In this document: positions 1 through 8,584 of the stretch, in pieces
Layout: every line of letters starts with the position of its first letter
Numbering within the stretch: position 1 is the stretch's first letter
DNA from: Paludibacter sp.
Lineage (GTDB): Bacteria > Bacteroidota > Bacteroidia > Bacteroidales > Paludibacteraceae
Assembly: GCA_019163375.1 (NCBI GenBank)
Contig: JAFLKK010000005.1
Coordinates: 35,511 to 99,510 of the forward strand
DNA length: 64,000 bases
Reading direction: 5' to 3'
Translations under genes and position numbers: made by a program
Notes under the pieces: model-generated
Seen by the model: only the letters and a program-made list of their open reading frames with translations
What the model was told of the DNA's origin: nothing
The model's database searches: none

Positions 1-44
1 CCGACAACACTAGCTCCTAAACCTGCTATTCCTAATACACTCAT
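1..44 (-). CDS. N-terminus of a phage virion protein, cut by the window edge
   Basis: Reading leftward, an ATG at 44 opens a frame that runs off the window with about 14 small and hydrophobic residues (Gly, Ala, Val, Leu, Ile rich). It lies downstream of two virion-type genes on the same strand, so it probably continues the structural operon. Glycine-rich hydrophobic N-termini occur in internal virion and tail proteins, but this is too little sequence to assign a function. Confidence 0.4.
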   Translation of the reverse strand, partial: MSVLGIAGLGASVV

Positions 45-103
45 AATTGTAAAGTTTTCACGAAGAAAGGAAATTTCTACGTGTGGTTTATGTTGAAAAT
101 AAG

Positions 104-379
104 TTATTTTTGATTGTCGAGGATTTGTTGAATTATATCGTCTGAGTTGCCTTCCTCTACTTTTACTGATGCAAGCGTAGGCATTACATATTTGACTAGA
201 GAGAAATATACTTTCACTTTGTCTGCGCCTTCCATTTTATCAAATTCCTTTATGACTACAGGTAATTTATCTTGCATGAATTTTGCTATAAGCTCCTTTG
301 TCTGCTTTGTGGTTTTGTTTGGAACTCCTTTGCGATTACTTCTTCCCTTGTTGACTTCATGTCCTTTTGGTAGTGCCAT
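104..379 (-). CDS. small basic phage protein, terminase-small-subunit-like N-terminus
   Basis: This 91-residue protein has a Lys/Arg-rich start, including KGRSNRKGVPNKTT (about residues 11-24), followed by a helical acidic region. The GxPNKTT pattern is seen at the start of many small phage DNA-binding proteins that sit near terminase genes; that is a family resemblance, not a proven role. Its ATG overlaps the stop of the 956-residue upstream gene by one base (TAATG), so the two are translationally coupled. It could equally be a small head-associated protein. Confidence 0.5.
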   Translation of the reverse strand: MALPKGHEVNKGRSNRKGVPNKTTKQTKELIAKFMQDKLPVVIKEFDKMEGADKVKVYFSLVKYVMPTLASVKVEEGNSDDIIQQILDNQK

Positions 380-3249
380 TATCTTTCTTTTTTTGATAGT
401 ATTGATTGTTTTCCTGTTATTTCGATATAGTCGATTGTAGAATCGAGCGATAGATTACCGACAAAGCCTACACGGAAGTATTTACAGCTAGTTTTCTCGG
501 TAATGGTTCCAATGTCCCTTCGTTCACCCTTTAGCTCTGTACCTCCTAGAAATTGCCAACGCTGACAGTCGTACGAGCCGAATACATAAAGGCCTGTGTA
601 TCTTTCATAGTCAAGTGTAAGCGCATCTCCTACCAATTTAAAGGCATTCTCAGGCTTGAAATGTCCATGAAGTATACAAGTGAGCATCTGTTTGAAGTTC
701 TGATCTCCTAGTTTAAGTGGACGTGTCAGGAACATTGTTTCGTTTCCTGTACCTGTTTCGCTGCTTAGGTCGATAAGATCACCTGAGCTAAGAAGGTATT
801 GTTTAGGGTAGTCGTTTATAAACTCCTGTCCTGTTTGCTTTACCTTGTGCCATATTCCATGGGCGAAAACGTATGAGTAGGACTTAGAAGGGTTAGTGAA
901 CCAAAGTTCCTTGTAGTCGCCTTTCTTATTGTATCCAACAATAGACGAAGCTATGTATTCAAGTATGCTTTCGGCTGTGATCTCCGGTGTAAGTTGTACG
1001 AGTGCTTTATGATCTACGGCCTTTTGGAATAGCTCTGTTTTGGCTATGTCGAAGTAATCACCACGTAATACCTCGCTAATGTCATTCACTTGCGCCCCTG
1101 CAATTACTTTTATTCCTTCGTCTGTGGTAAATAGAACTCCACTGTCAACAGGTTTGATCGAAAGAGCGTTATTGCACACCTCTCGACTGATTGGCCGGGA
1201 AGAAGCATAGTTCACCTCTGCACCGCCAATATACAAGGCGTAGATACCATCCGTACAAAAAATGTATACCGGGAACTGTCCGGCCTGTCCTGTTGATAAT
1301 GCAATAGTGTTTGTTGCAAAACCAATTATCTGACCATTACCAATAGGGTATGTGTTCTCTATAGGGAATACGAAAGGGTTGTTTACCTCAGATACTTTGC
1401 ATACGTTCGAATAAGACTGTTCTCGCTGTGTTTCGTTGGGAACTGCAAAGGGTATTGCAGCAGAATCATTGGAAATTGGTTTCAGGTCATTCGATATGTG
1501 ATACGCATAGTTCTGCGTTTTGTGAGCCGTTAGCTTGTATTCCTTTTCCCAACCCTTCCAACCGTCAGCAATAGAGTAGTACTCGCAATGAATCTTCATG
1601 CTTGTGGCTCTAGCATCAGGATAAGACAAGAATGCAGATAAATTCGACTGATACGCTTCTTGAATGGCTTTATCCTTGTAGCGAACTACCTTAGAATCTC
1701 CGTTGTTTGTCTTGATCGTTACTTCAATCCAGTAAGCAAGCCCGGGAGTGGCTGAGTAATTGCTATTGAACTGTGCAATCCCTGACTTACAGAAGAAACT
1801 CGACAAAGGGAATCCACGAGAAAGAATGTTCTTGTACTTTCCAATGTGTAGCTTTGAGTTGTATACGAATTGAACCTCCGGCAATAACTGGTGGTGTGAG
1901 AAGTTATCGTAAGTCAATACCTCTTGTGCTGTTATGTTTTCGAGTATACCGTTAGACATATCAATGGTAACCCACCCTTCATTGTCTGCTGTTGTCTTTA
2001 TATCGTCAAAGTCAATTGTCTTTACCTTGTAGAAGGTTGACAGTTCAGATAATTCAGCAATAACCTCTTTGTCGGTTTTTATAACTCCGATATAGTTTGC
2101 ATGCCATTCATCGAAGTATATCATTCTTCCTACATACTTGACTTCATCTTTGTACATGCTGACCTGCCGGGTTGTGAATACTGATATAGACTTAATGATC
2201 GGTCGCAAATCCTCGCTGATATTTGAGTTTACTTTGTACTTCAGTATGTTTGAATGCGCATAGAGGGCAGTCTTTTGTGTGCTGTGGAAGTTTATACCCA
2301 ACATGTTTGGAGTATAGAGTGAAAGAGCACCATTTACCCACGTTTGACCTTCCAAATCTGCTGCACCCTTCAAAGCATTTCTACCGCCTAGTTCACCATA
2401 GAGAGCGTATTCCCACCAGTTCTCTATCTCTTTGTAACCTTTTGTCAAATCGGGGTTATAAGTAGGACTCATGAAAGGGTCGGCTATAATGGCCTTGTAG
2501 CTATCATAGTTGATATTATTCGTAGTTCGTATAGTTTTGTTCAGGTATCTTGTTTCAGAATCACCTGCCTGACCTAGCAAAATAGGATTAGAATGCATTA
2601 TGTATGAACCATCGTACAACTCAATAGCCGTACATGCTAGGCAATAGCCACTAAGAAGGCCGTCTTTAGTCAGACTAGCCAATGCTTTTGCGTGTAGTCC
2701 CGCATAACCATCTGATTTTAGTTTAATGCTTTCTGCATCTATGCCTACAGGAAATGTTGAATCTGTCAAGTATCTTCGTGTAATCGGGTTCATGTCCACC
2801 TTTAGATCAACCTTTGCGAACATTGCTGTATCTGTAGCATTGCCGTCAAAATTCGAGTTAATCAGTTTGTATGAGTTGTCGTACCAAATAGCATGTTTAA
2901 GGCCGTCAGAATCGAGCATGTTCACTACGTTGCCTATCTGTGTGAATGTAACGGTACCACTGATAGCACAAATTAGAACCGGGGTAACTTTCTGTTCAAT
3001 ATTATGTCCGGGAACTTCATCAGCAAAGTAATACAGGTTATTGTTTGACACACCTAAGAAGTGTTTAAACCCGCTGTTTGTGTGAATATAGATATTCGTG
3101 TGTACTACGTTCGATAATGCCTTAGATCGCAAAGGAACTGGTCTGAACGTACCATCTTTGAAGTGTACGTTCACCAGTTCTTCTAATTCACCATCAGGAC
3201 AGATCGCACCGGAAGTATTACGGACAATTCCTTTCAGTTGAATTTTCAT
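379..3249 (-). CDS. large phage tail/virion protein
   Basis: This 956-residue protein has no signal peptide or membrane segment and is rich in beta-strand-like alternation with many Tyr, Asn and Gly residues. Near the N-terminus (about residues 21-38) it reads like podoviral tail-hub or DNA-stabilisation proteins that list elements with a phrase such as KDGTFRPV. It sits between the 254-residue and 91-residue genes with gaps of 2 and -1 bases, as expected for a late operon. A structural role is inferred from size, context and composition. I cannot assign it to a named family, and a receptor-binding or tail-tube role is equally possible. Confidence 0.55.
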   Translation of the reverse strand: MKIQLKGIVRNTSGAICPDGELEELVNVHFKDGTFRPVPLRSKALSNVVHTNIYIHTNSGFKHFLGVSNNNLYYFADEVPGHNIEQKVTPVLICAISGTVTFTQIGNVVNMLDSDGLKHAIWYDNSYKLINSNFDGNATDTAMFAKVDLKVDMNPITRRYLTDSTFPVGIDAESIKLKSDGYAGLHAKALASLTKDGLLSGYCLACTAIELYDGSYIMHSNPILLGQAGDSETRYLNKTIRTTNNINYDSYKAIIADPFMSPTYNPDLTKGYKEIENWWEYALYGELGGRNALKGAADLEGQTWVNGALSLYTPNMLGINFHSTQKTALYAHSNILKYKVNSNISEDLRPIIKSISVFTTRQVSMYKDEVKYVGRMIYFDEWHANYIGVIKTDKEVIAELSELSTFYKVKTIDFDDIKTTADNEGWVTIDMSNGILENITAQEVLTYDNFSHHQLLPEVQFVYNSKLHIGKYKNILSRGFPLSSFFCKSGIAQFNSNYSATPGLAYWIEVTIKTNNGDSKVVRYKDKAIQEAYQSNLSAFLSYPDARATSMKIHCEYYSIADGWKGWEKEYKLTAHKTQNYAYHISNDLKPISNDSAAIPFAVPNETQREQSYSNVCKVSEVNNPFVFPIENTYPIGNGQIIGFATNTIALSTGQAGQFPVYIFCTDGIYALYIGGAEVNYASSRPISREVCNNALSIKPVDSGVLFTTDEGIKVIAGAQVNDISEVLRGDYFDIAKTELFQKAVDHKALVQLTPEITAESILEYIASSIVGYNKKGDYKELWFTNPSKSYSYVFAHGIWHKVKQTGQEFINDYPKQYLLSSGDLIDLSSETGTGNETMFLTRPLKLGDQNFKQMLTCILHGHFKPENAFKLVGDALTLDYERYTGLYVFGSYDCQRWQFLGGTELKGERRDIGTITEKTSCKYFRVGFVGNLSLDSTIDYIEITGKQSILSKKER

Positions 3250-3251
3250 AG

Positions 3252-4016
3252 TTAGTTAGGGAAGGTGAATTTGCGTTTGTACTGATTTGAAGTGTTCAGG
3301 GTTCCGCTGATCTGCATTAGCTTGTTTGCGTACATAGCTTCATACGCCTGAGCTTGCCCGGGAAGAGTTATCACAAACCATTTAGCCATAATTCCTAGAA
3401 CAATGGCTTCAAAAATGTTTGTGTCTGCTGTAGGGATTGAATTAGCGTTCATCCATGGGTAGCACTCAGCAAATAAAACAAGTTTGTCGTCCGTGTAGAT
3501 TTCGTCTGCCAACTCTACGAACGAGGAAGCAATGTCTGTGAGAGGTGTAGCGGAGATAGTAACGGCCACTGTACAACGATAAACTTTATCACCATAGAAT
3601 CCTTTGGCGTCTACAGCGAATACAGCGTCTTTCTTTATTTCTGCTGCACCTGACGGAGCACGATCTAAATAAGCGGGGGAAATGTTACGAGTGAATGGAC
3701 TAAGGCGTTCTAAGACTTCGGTTGTAGTCTGACGGTAGAAAGGGTCGAATAACTCTTTGTCGTCTTGCGTTAGGGCGATAACACCCATCATGCGCTCTTC
3801 TTGTGCTTTGTCAGCTTGCATCTTTGCAATGTAGTAGGTACGTTTGCGAACTTCATCGAAAAGATCTTCTTCTTTGTATGCAAAACGCATGAAGTTTACA
3901 TCTCTGTTTGCAATGCTAGTGTACTGATAAAGAGTAAGATCACTTTCTTTCATTAGCCCAATTGCTATAGAAAGAGCAAAGAAATACGATTGTTTTGTGA
4001 TTAATGGAGTAACCAT
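3252..4016 (-). CDS. phage structural protein of unknown family
   Basis: The longest frame begins at a TTG at 4052, but an ATG at 4016 follows an AT-rich leader typical of this phylum and gives 254 residues, so I prefer it. The protein is soluble and mixed alpha/beta with a helical start. It contains an EERMMGVIAL segment and a C-terminal half rich in Ala and aromatic residues. It is separated by 2 bases from the 956-residue virion gene and heads the leftward late operon in this window. Function is unknown; a tail-completion or adaptor role would fit its position. Confidence 0.5.
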   Translation of the reverse strand: MVTPLITKQSYFFALSIAIGLMKESDLTLYQYTSIANRDVNFMRFAYKEEDLFDEVRKRTYYIAKMQADKAQEERMMGVIALTQDDKELFDPFYRQTTTEVLERLSPFTRNISPAYLDRAPSGAAEIKKDAVFAVDAKGFYGDKVYRCTVAVTISATPLTDIASSFVELADEIYTDDKLVLFAECYPWMNANSIPTADTNIFEAIVLGIMAKWFVITLPGQAQAYEAMYANKLMQISGTLNTSNQYKRKFTFPN

Positions 4017-4131
4017 GTTTTTGATTTTAAGCAGTTTATAAATAAATTGCAAATAAAATCATATTACTTTCATTTGAAATGTTTAAAATACAGTTTGATT
4101 TGTTTGAAATAACTTTTCTCAAACATGGACA

Positions 4132-4163
4132 TAAAAAAAGCCGTCCAAACTAATGAACGGCTT
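4132..4163 (-). terminator. Rho-independent terminator after the XRE regulator
   Basis: On the minus strand AAGCCGT pairs with ACGGCTT across a short AT-rich loop and is followed by a run of seven T. It lies just past the stop of the 180-residue regulator at 4182, separating the regulatory unit from the virion operon that starts at 4016. Confidence 0.8.
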
Positions 4164-4181
4164 CTTATTCTATCTATACTA

Positions 4182-4724
4182 TTATTTCTTTGTTTGTTCT
4201 TTGTGCTTTAGGAACTCTATACCGGTCAAAAAACCTTTTGAGAAAACCCCATGCAATATTGGTTCCTCTTCTTCACTGTAAAACTGATCTGCACACATCA
4301 TAGAGTCTAGTTCGTATTCGTTATATGTGCATGTTGCAACGTCAGTACCTATAACGAAAGTAGGTGTTTGCAAAATTTGATTTACGATACCATTTGCTTT
4401 TGCTTTTACCTCTTCTCCGTACTTAGTTCCTGAATACCTTTTTATGTACTCTTCCTCCGTGATCTCTTGCTTTGTGTCCCTGTCGTAGAACTTTGTGTCC
4501 CATGGCTGCAATACGTCTGCATAGTCAAGCTCTGCGCCTAGTGCTGTCCCTATCTTGTTTAGAATGTCTAACCCTACGTTGAACTTACCATTCTCAATGC
4601 GATTGATCGTTACCCGGTCAAGGCCTGCCTTTAGTGCCAGTTCCTCCTGTGTGAGTTTCATTTGTTTTCTCTTTCGAGCTAATCTCTTCCCGAAAGCAAT
4701 TCTTCCTGTGCTGTCCTCTTTCAT
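4182..4724 (-). CDS. XRE-family helix-turn-helix regulator
   Basis: This 180-residue protein has an N-terminal XRE/Cro DNA-binding domain at about residues 9-65. The two helices are visible around LTQEELALKAG and DRVTINRIENGK. The C-terminal two thirds is acidic and unrecognised. Its ATG overlaps the stop of the 85-residue gene upstream by four bases (ATGA), so the pair forms a two-gene unit. The unit is driven from 5062-5094 and closed by the terminator at 4132. Sitting between the early and virion blocks, it may control late expression, or it may be the regulator half of a two-gene addiction-like pair; neither is proven. Confidence 0.75.
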   Translation of the reverse strand: MKEDSTGRIAFGKRLARKRKQMKLTQEELALKAGLDRVTINRIENGKFNVGLDILNKIGTALGAELDYADVLQPWDTKFYDRDTKQEITEEEYIKRYSGTKYGEEVKAKANGIVNQILQTPTFVIGTDVATCTYNEYELDSMMCADQFYSEEEEPILHGVFSKGFLTGIEFLKHKEQTKK

Positions 4725-4978
4725 GCTGTGCGTATTAAGTGTAGTTGATAATCATTCAAGTGCCTGAGCAACGTTCTAACCTCTCTAAGAGTTCTTATAA
4801 GCGTTTGCTTGCTTATGTTGTTTTTCCTCTTCTTTGTAAAAACGAATGCTTCTAAAACGTAAAATTCAATTTTGCTGCATCTGCTTACAGGTTCCAATCC
4901 TGTTGAAGTGTCCTGAAACAAATTAATTCGATACTCTTTAATCTCTTCGTTGTACTCTAAATTGTAACTGTCATCCAT
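4721..4978 (-). CDS. small acidic/basic protein paired with XRE regulator
   Basis: The frame can start at a GTG at 4993, but the ATG at 4978 is the better start and gives 85 residues. The first half is acidic and the second half is basic, with a helical KKRKNNISKQTLIRTLREV segment. There is no recognised domain. It overlaps the XRE gene by ATGA and has a strong phylum-type promoter and a 12-bp hairpin in its leader. The arrangement resembles toxin-antitoxin or small regulator pairs, but no catalytic motif is visible, so I leave the function open. Confidence 0.5.
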   Translation of the reverse strand: MDDSYNLEYNEEIKEYRINLFQDTSTGLEPVSRCSKIEFYVLEAFVFTKKRKNNISKQTLIRTLREVRTLLRHLNDYQLHLIRTA

Positions 4979-5002
4979 ATTCGAAATACCCACTTTATAG
5001 AA

Positions 5003-5033
5003 ACACTAACGAGTGGGGTTTACTCGTTAGTGT
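5003..5033 (-). promoter_or_regulatory. perfect 12-bp hairpin in the leader of the regulator pair
   Basis: ACACTAACGAGT at 5003-5014 pairs perfectly with ACTCGTTAGTGT at 5022-5033 across a 7-base loop. It lies between the predicted leftward start site near 5055 and the ATG at 4978, so it would be transcribed. In the plus direction it is followed by TCTTTT and could terminate rightward transcripts. As DNA it could be an operator for the XRE protein; as RNA, an attenuator. Confidence 0.6.
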
Positions 5034-5061
5034 CTTTTGCTATGATTTATCATTTATTTTG

Positions 5062-5094
5062 CAAAAGTATTATTATAAAGCGAATACTAACAAA
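5062..5094 (-). promoter_or_regulatory. promoter for the XRE regulator pair
   Basis: Reading leftward, TTTG (5091-5094) is followed after 21 bases by TACTTTTG (5062-5069). This is an exact match to the Bacteroidota primary sigma consensus. The predicted start near 5055 gives a leader of about 75 bases that carries the 12-bp hairpin. Confidence 0.75.
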
Positions 5095-5171
5095 ACATTA
5101 AGTTATATTACTAAATAATTTGCTGACATTTTAAGAATGTAGTAGTTATTATTAGCGGTGTAGTAAATAAT

Positions 5172-5561
5172 CTATGTAGTTTTCAAGAGCAAACTAATGC
5201 CTAAAATGATAATAAAAACTATGTTCGACCAGTTGAAAAACTGAACATTATTGTACCACGAAGTATCTCTTACGAAGTTATAACCACCATTGAAGTATCT
5301 GTACGGAAAATAGGATAACAGTACGAACGTTACTACCAGTATGTTTACTAAAACCATTATCGTTGGCATTGTAACTCTATTCAACCCCCAAAGCCTTTTC
5401 TTTCCCTTGTACACCCGGAAGAGTGTGTTTAAATCCAAAATAGATAATACCTGATAAATGTAGTATTTATTCTCGTTGTCGTCTATTCTTATCACTCTCC
5501 AAGTGTTATTCATAAATGAAAGGCCACACGCTGTCTTTTGTCTGTTTTTAAATCTTTTCAT
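5172..5561 (-). CDS. membrane protein with two predicted transmembrane segments
   Basis: This 129-residue protein has a soluble basic N-terminal half, then a hydrophobic stretch at about residues 65-85 (rich in Val, Leu and Ile, ending at the FPYRYF motif) and a second at about residues 110-127 at the very C-terminus. The loop between them is aromatic. It is the last gene of a leftward four-gene run, 7 bases after the 604-residue protein. A holin role is possible from topology, but no endolysin neighbours it; it may instead anchor the large upstream protein. Confidence 0.5.
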   Translation of the reverse strand: MKRFKNRQKTACGLSFMNNTWRVIRIDDNENKYYIYQVLSILDLNTLFRVYKGKKRLWGLNRVTMPTIMVLVNILVVTFVLLSYFPYRYFNGGYNFVRDTSWYNNVQFFNWSNIVFIIILGISLLLKTT

Positions 5562-5568
5562 TGGATAA

Positions 5569-7383
5569 TTATTTTGTAAGTTTTGATTTAATCATTCTGT
5601 AGGCTTTCGCATCGTCTGAATTGATATACCGTTTCCATTTATTTTTATACTTCCACCAATTAATCGATTCTAAGATCGTTTCAATTGACTTTCCGGTTTC
5701 TCCTTGAAGCATTAGCGCAAATTGCTGCTCCTTCTCCTGTTCTACAACTAACAGTTTTCTAATGTTCTTTAGAATTGGCATCATAGAAAGATAGTTCTTT
5801 CTGTTTACTCTATCCTTTAGGTAATAGTCGATCATATTCATATCTAGTTGGTCGTAATTAAATACGAATGAATCATGTGTATAAATAACAAAAGTAAGCC
5901 TATTCTTTCGCTCTGTAGCATACTTACCCCAACTGTAAACTTCACCACCCGGCTGATACTTTATGCATAAGCATTTTGATTTATCTTTCCATGAGTTTGG
6001 GTTATAATCTGTAGTTCCAACCGTATAAATGTCAGTACTTGGCATATCGGGAACACTCCATTCGCTTGAATAATATCTTACGAGCCTGTCCTGATAACCC
6101 TTCTTTGAATATGGATTTACTACAAGCACACGGCTACCCTCACATATCAATTCAGATGTTTGTTTTTTCCAATCAGAAAAAGAGATCATTCCATTTGTAA
6201 GTACATTATCTGCATCGTATAGAAATTTTATAAATCCGTTCGAATTATCAACATCAAAAATAGAAACACCTAACGGAATAGGACTGAAAATTTCTGTACG
6301 ATCTAAAATTCCCTGTAGAAATATACCTATACGCATGTATTGATATGTAAATTCTTCTTGCGCTTCTTGTTCGTATTTTTTAAAGTTAGATTCATCAATC
6401 TTTGATTGTATTTTCTGAGCTTCGTCCTTACTAGGTATTAATTGGTCGATAATGTACAAATAGTCTGTTTGAACACAATAGATATTATCCCCATTACGCA
6501 TGTAGATAAAGCACATCTTATTATACAATTCCATTTGTGCCGTCATTCTTGCATCTGCATACTCTTTCCTGTATCTTCTTGGCCTGAATGATACAACACA
6601 CTTATCATTTGGTAAAAGCTCTTTATAGGCGTCTGAAATAAGCCATTCGTTGAACTTGTCAATATCATTAACATCAATCCCACCGTCAGAGTAGTCGGCA
6701 TACTCTTCATCCATGTAGATTGTCATTTGACGGATATAAATTGGAGCGTCATCCGGGGCGTTGGCTCCTTCCTTAAGACAAACTAACTCCTCTGATATTC
6801 CGGCATACAGTTCTATCATACCAATAACACGACCAATACGTTTCATTTGCTTTTGAATAACTGCTAACTGTGTTTCAAACTGTCGTCTGATAACATCCAT
6901 TTCGTTTTTCTTTTGCTCAATTTTCATTTGAACAGCCCTTTGTATGTTTCTAACCTTAGCTTCGGCAATCTCAGCACTGATTTTCATTCCCTCTAAGTTA
7001 GCTTTGCTTTTAGTCGAAACGAGTGCGAACTCATTGTTCTCAGAAACGTCTGCAACAGATTCCATGTATTCGGATAATACATTCTCTCCATTCATAGAGC
7101 GATCAGCTAGATCATTCAACAACTCTTCATCTTCGAATACAATCTTTAATAGTTTGTTTTTATAGCAATTTTCAATTACAAATTCATTACCGCTATAGTT
7201 ATAGCTATGTAATTTAGTAGCTTTTATGTCCTCGTATAAAGTTCCAACTAAGCCACGTGGTTCAGTTCTATCATAAACAAATACGATTGTTGAGCTACCA
7301 CTATAATAAAAGAATTTTTCGCCTTTATAGTAGCCATCATCTACCTGCTCAGCAACATTATTTTTTGTCTTTTCTAAATTCAT
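5569..7383 (-). CDS. large phage protein of unknown function with coiled coil
   Basis: This 604-residue protein has three visible zones. The N-terminal zone (about 1-125) is beta-rich with repeated Tyr/Phe. A long charged coiled coil occupies about residues 130-190, rich in Lys, Glu, Gln and Arg. The remaining C-terminal part is alpha/beta with many Tyr and Trp residues and ends in a basic helix. No Walker, nuclease or protease motif is visible. It overlaps the 84-residue upstream gene by four bases and is followed by a two-segment membrane protein. I do not recognise the family; it has the size and coiled coil of a scaffold or large complex component. Confidence 0.6.
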   Translation of the reverse strand: MNLEKTKNNVAEQVDDGYYKGEKFFYYSGSSTIVFVYDRTEPRGLVGTLYEDIKATKLHSYNYSGNEFVIENCYKNKLLKIVFEDEELLNDLADRSMNGENVLSEYMESVADVSENNEFALVSTKSKANLEGMKISAEIAEAKVRNIQRAVQMKIEQKKNEMDVIRRQFETQLAVIQKQMKRIGRVIGMIELYAGISEELVCLKEGANAPDDAPIYIRQMTIYMDEEYADYSDGGIDVNDIDKFNEWLISDAYKELLPNDKCVVSFRPRRYRKEYADARMTAQMELYNKMCFIYMRNGDNIYCVQTDYLYIIDQLIPSKDEAQKIQSKIDESNFKKYEQEAQEEFTYQYMRIGIFLQGILDRTEIFSPIPLGVSIFDVDNSNGFIKFLYDADNVLTNGMISFSDWKKQTSELICEGSRVLVVNPYSKKGYQDRLVRYYSSEWSVPDMPSTDIYTVGTTDYNPNSWKDKSKCLCIKYQPGGEVYSWGKYATERKNRLTFVIYTHDSFVFNYDQLDMNMIDYYLKDRVNRKNYLSMMPILKNIRKLLVVEQEKEQQFALMLQGETGKSIETILESINWWKYKNKWKRYINSDDAKAYRMIKSKLTK

Positions 7384-7634
7384 TTTTTAAATTCTTTGAA
7401 GGCCAACCGGTACACATCAAACCGTATTCCGATAACATGGAACACTATCAATGCGCCCTGATCGCCTGTGTTGTTTATTGTAAGTGTTTTGAATGGTTCG
7501 CCATCTGAAAGTACAATCGTGCCGTTGGCCTTGAAATGATCGTCAAGCGACTTAATTAAACCATTGAGCACCTCAACCCCTTTTGGATTGAAATGCTCAA
7601 CGATCTTTTTTTTGTTCCTTAGTGCGTATCTCAT
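7380..7634 (-). CDS. small phage protein of unknown function
   Basis: This 84-residue basic protein has a pattern of two helices and a beta hairpin, and no recognised motif. It overlaps both neighbours by four bases (ATGA at each junction), so it is translated together with the 241- and 604-residue proteins. Those overlaps are the main support that it is a real gene. Confidence 0.5.
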   Translation of the reverse strand: MRYALRNKKKIVEHFNPKGVEVLNGLIKSLDDHFKANGTIVLSDGEPFKTLTINNTGDQGALIVFHVIGIRFDVYRLAFKEFKK

Positions 7635-8356
7635 TTCAGAGTAGCTTGTTTTATCTCATATTTAATCTCTTCTGTTATTTCGTCTGACGTTTCAATAGGA
7701 ATGCCGGCTTCTATTGTTTTAAGTACTTTTTTAAGTACAGATAATAATCTAGGTGAAGCAGTCATTACCCTTGCCCTAGATTTAGCTTCATCTACTATTC
7801 CTTCCGGGGCGTATACCTCAGCAAAACTACCTTCTTTCTCACTACCTATAAAAATGCGATCACCTATTTTCAAGAACCCCCAACTTTCCAATGAAGATAT
7901 AGTATCATTCTTATTCTCAACTTCTATTCTTATTTTACATTCTAGTTGCAACCCTCTTTCGCATGCTTCAAATGCCGTCTTAAATACTCCTTCGACATCT
8001 ACAACAACTCCTGTTTCTTTGTCCTTTACATAAAGAGCAAAAGGGTTAGTCGGTTCAAAAGTTCTTTTGATTAAATAATTATCACTACTCCAGTTCTCGC
8101 ACCTTTCGTCTAAAATAGCATCTAACTCCTCTAACTCTTTCTCATAACTTAGATTGTCTGAATCATCACCAACTAGATTTACAGACATCATTAAAGAAGC
8201 ATAACGACAATATTCTTCTTCTGAAAAAATTGTTTGATAAACGTTGAAATGCTTGTCTTGATTAATCGGCAGTTCAATACACGCACTTTTGTTATCATTT
8301 AAACTGACTTTAAAATCATAAAAGTGTGTATATTGATGATAACAAACTGTTATCAT
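7631..8356 (-). CDS. acidic phage protein with start codon inside a hairpin
   Basis: This 241-residue acidic protein has a C-terminal ASPRLLSVLKK segment, a short motif that recurs in many phage early proteins of unknown function. The middle is beta-rich around a GDRIFIG sequence. The ATG at 8356 lies within an inverted repeat (8326-8363), so the start codon would be paired in the RNA. It begins the four-gene leftward run that ends at 5172. No function can be assigned. Confidence 0.55.
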   Translation of the reverse strand: MITVCYHQYTHFYDFKVSLNDNKSACIELPINQDKHFNVYQTIFSEEEYCRYASLMMSVNLVGDDSDNLSYEKELEELDAILDERCENWSSDNYLIKRTFEPTNPFALYVKDKETGVVVDVEGVFKTAFEACERGLQLECKIRIEVENKNDTISSLESWGFLKIGDRIFIGSEKEGSFAEVYAPEGIVDEAKSRARVMTASPRLLSVLKKVLKTIEAGIPIETSDEITEEIKYEIKQATLK

Positions 8357-8363
8357 GTTACAC
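8326..8363 (-). promoter_or_regulatory. inverted repeat that buries a start codon
   Basis: On the plus strand ATGATAACA (8336-8344) pairs with TGTTATCAT (8348-8356) over a 3-base loop. Flanking GTGTA (8326-8330) pairs with TACAC (8359-8363). On the minus strand the ATG of the 241-residue gene is the first part of the inner stem. This could be a protein operator or a translational switch. Confidence 0.55.
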
Positions 8364-8583
8364 GCACTTTTTGTTTTGTCGTTGTGCCTCCATCTGGTAT
8401 CCGCTTAAAGCCTTTATTACTGGGCATTTCTCAATCAAACTATCCAGTCATTTGGTAGTGTTTTACCAGTGCCCTGTATCAAGTCGCTTTTGTAACTTCC
8501 TGTTTAATAAGGTTTTTGTGTTTGTTGCAAATATGTCTATATTGTACTGCCCCTCAATCTTGTTTCTCTTTAAATGTTTTCAT
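8360..8583 (-). pseudogene. possible degraded small phage gene
   Basis: No intact frame of useful length exists here, yet the minus strand reads protein-like across it. An ATG at 8583 gives only 9 codons. The adjacent frame continues with plausible sequence (ending GHW, then SLIEKCPVIKAL and GYQMEAQRQ) interrupted by one TAA and one TGA. Together these would make a protein of about 70 residues with one frameshift and two stops. Because both TAA and TGA interrupt it, decay is more likely than codon reassignment. Confidence 0.3.
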
Positions 8584-8584
8584 G

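Noticed and set aside
8360-8583. Stop-codon reassignment in the phage
   Set aside because: Two different stops, TAA and TGA, interrupt this frame, while surrounding genes use both as normal stops.
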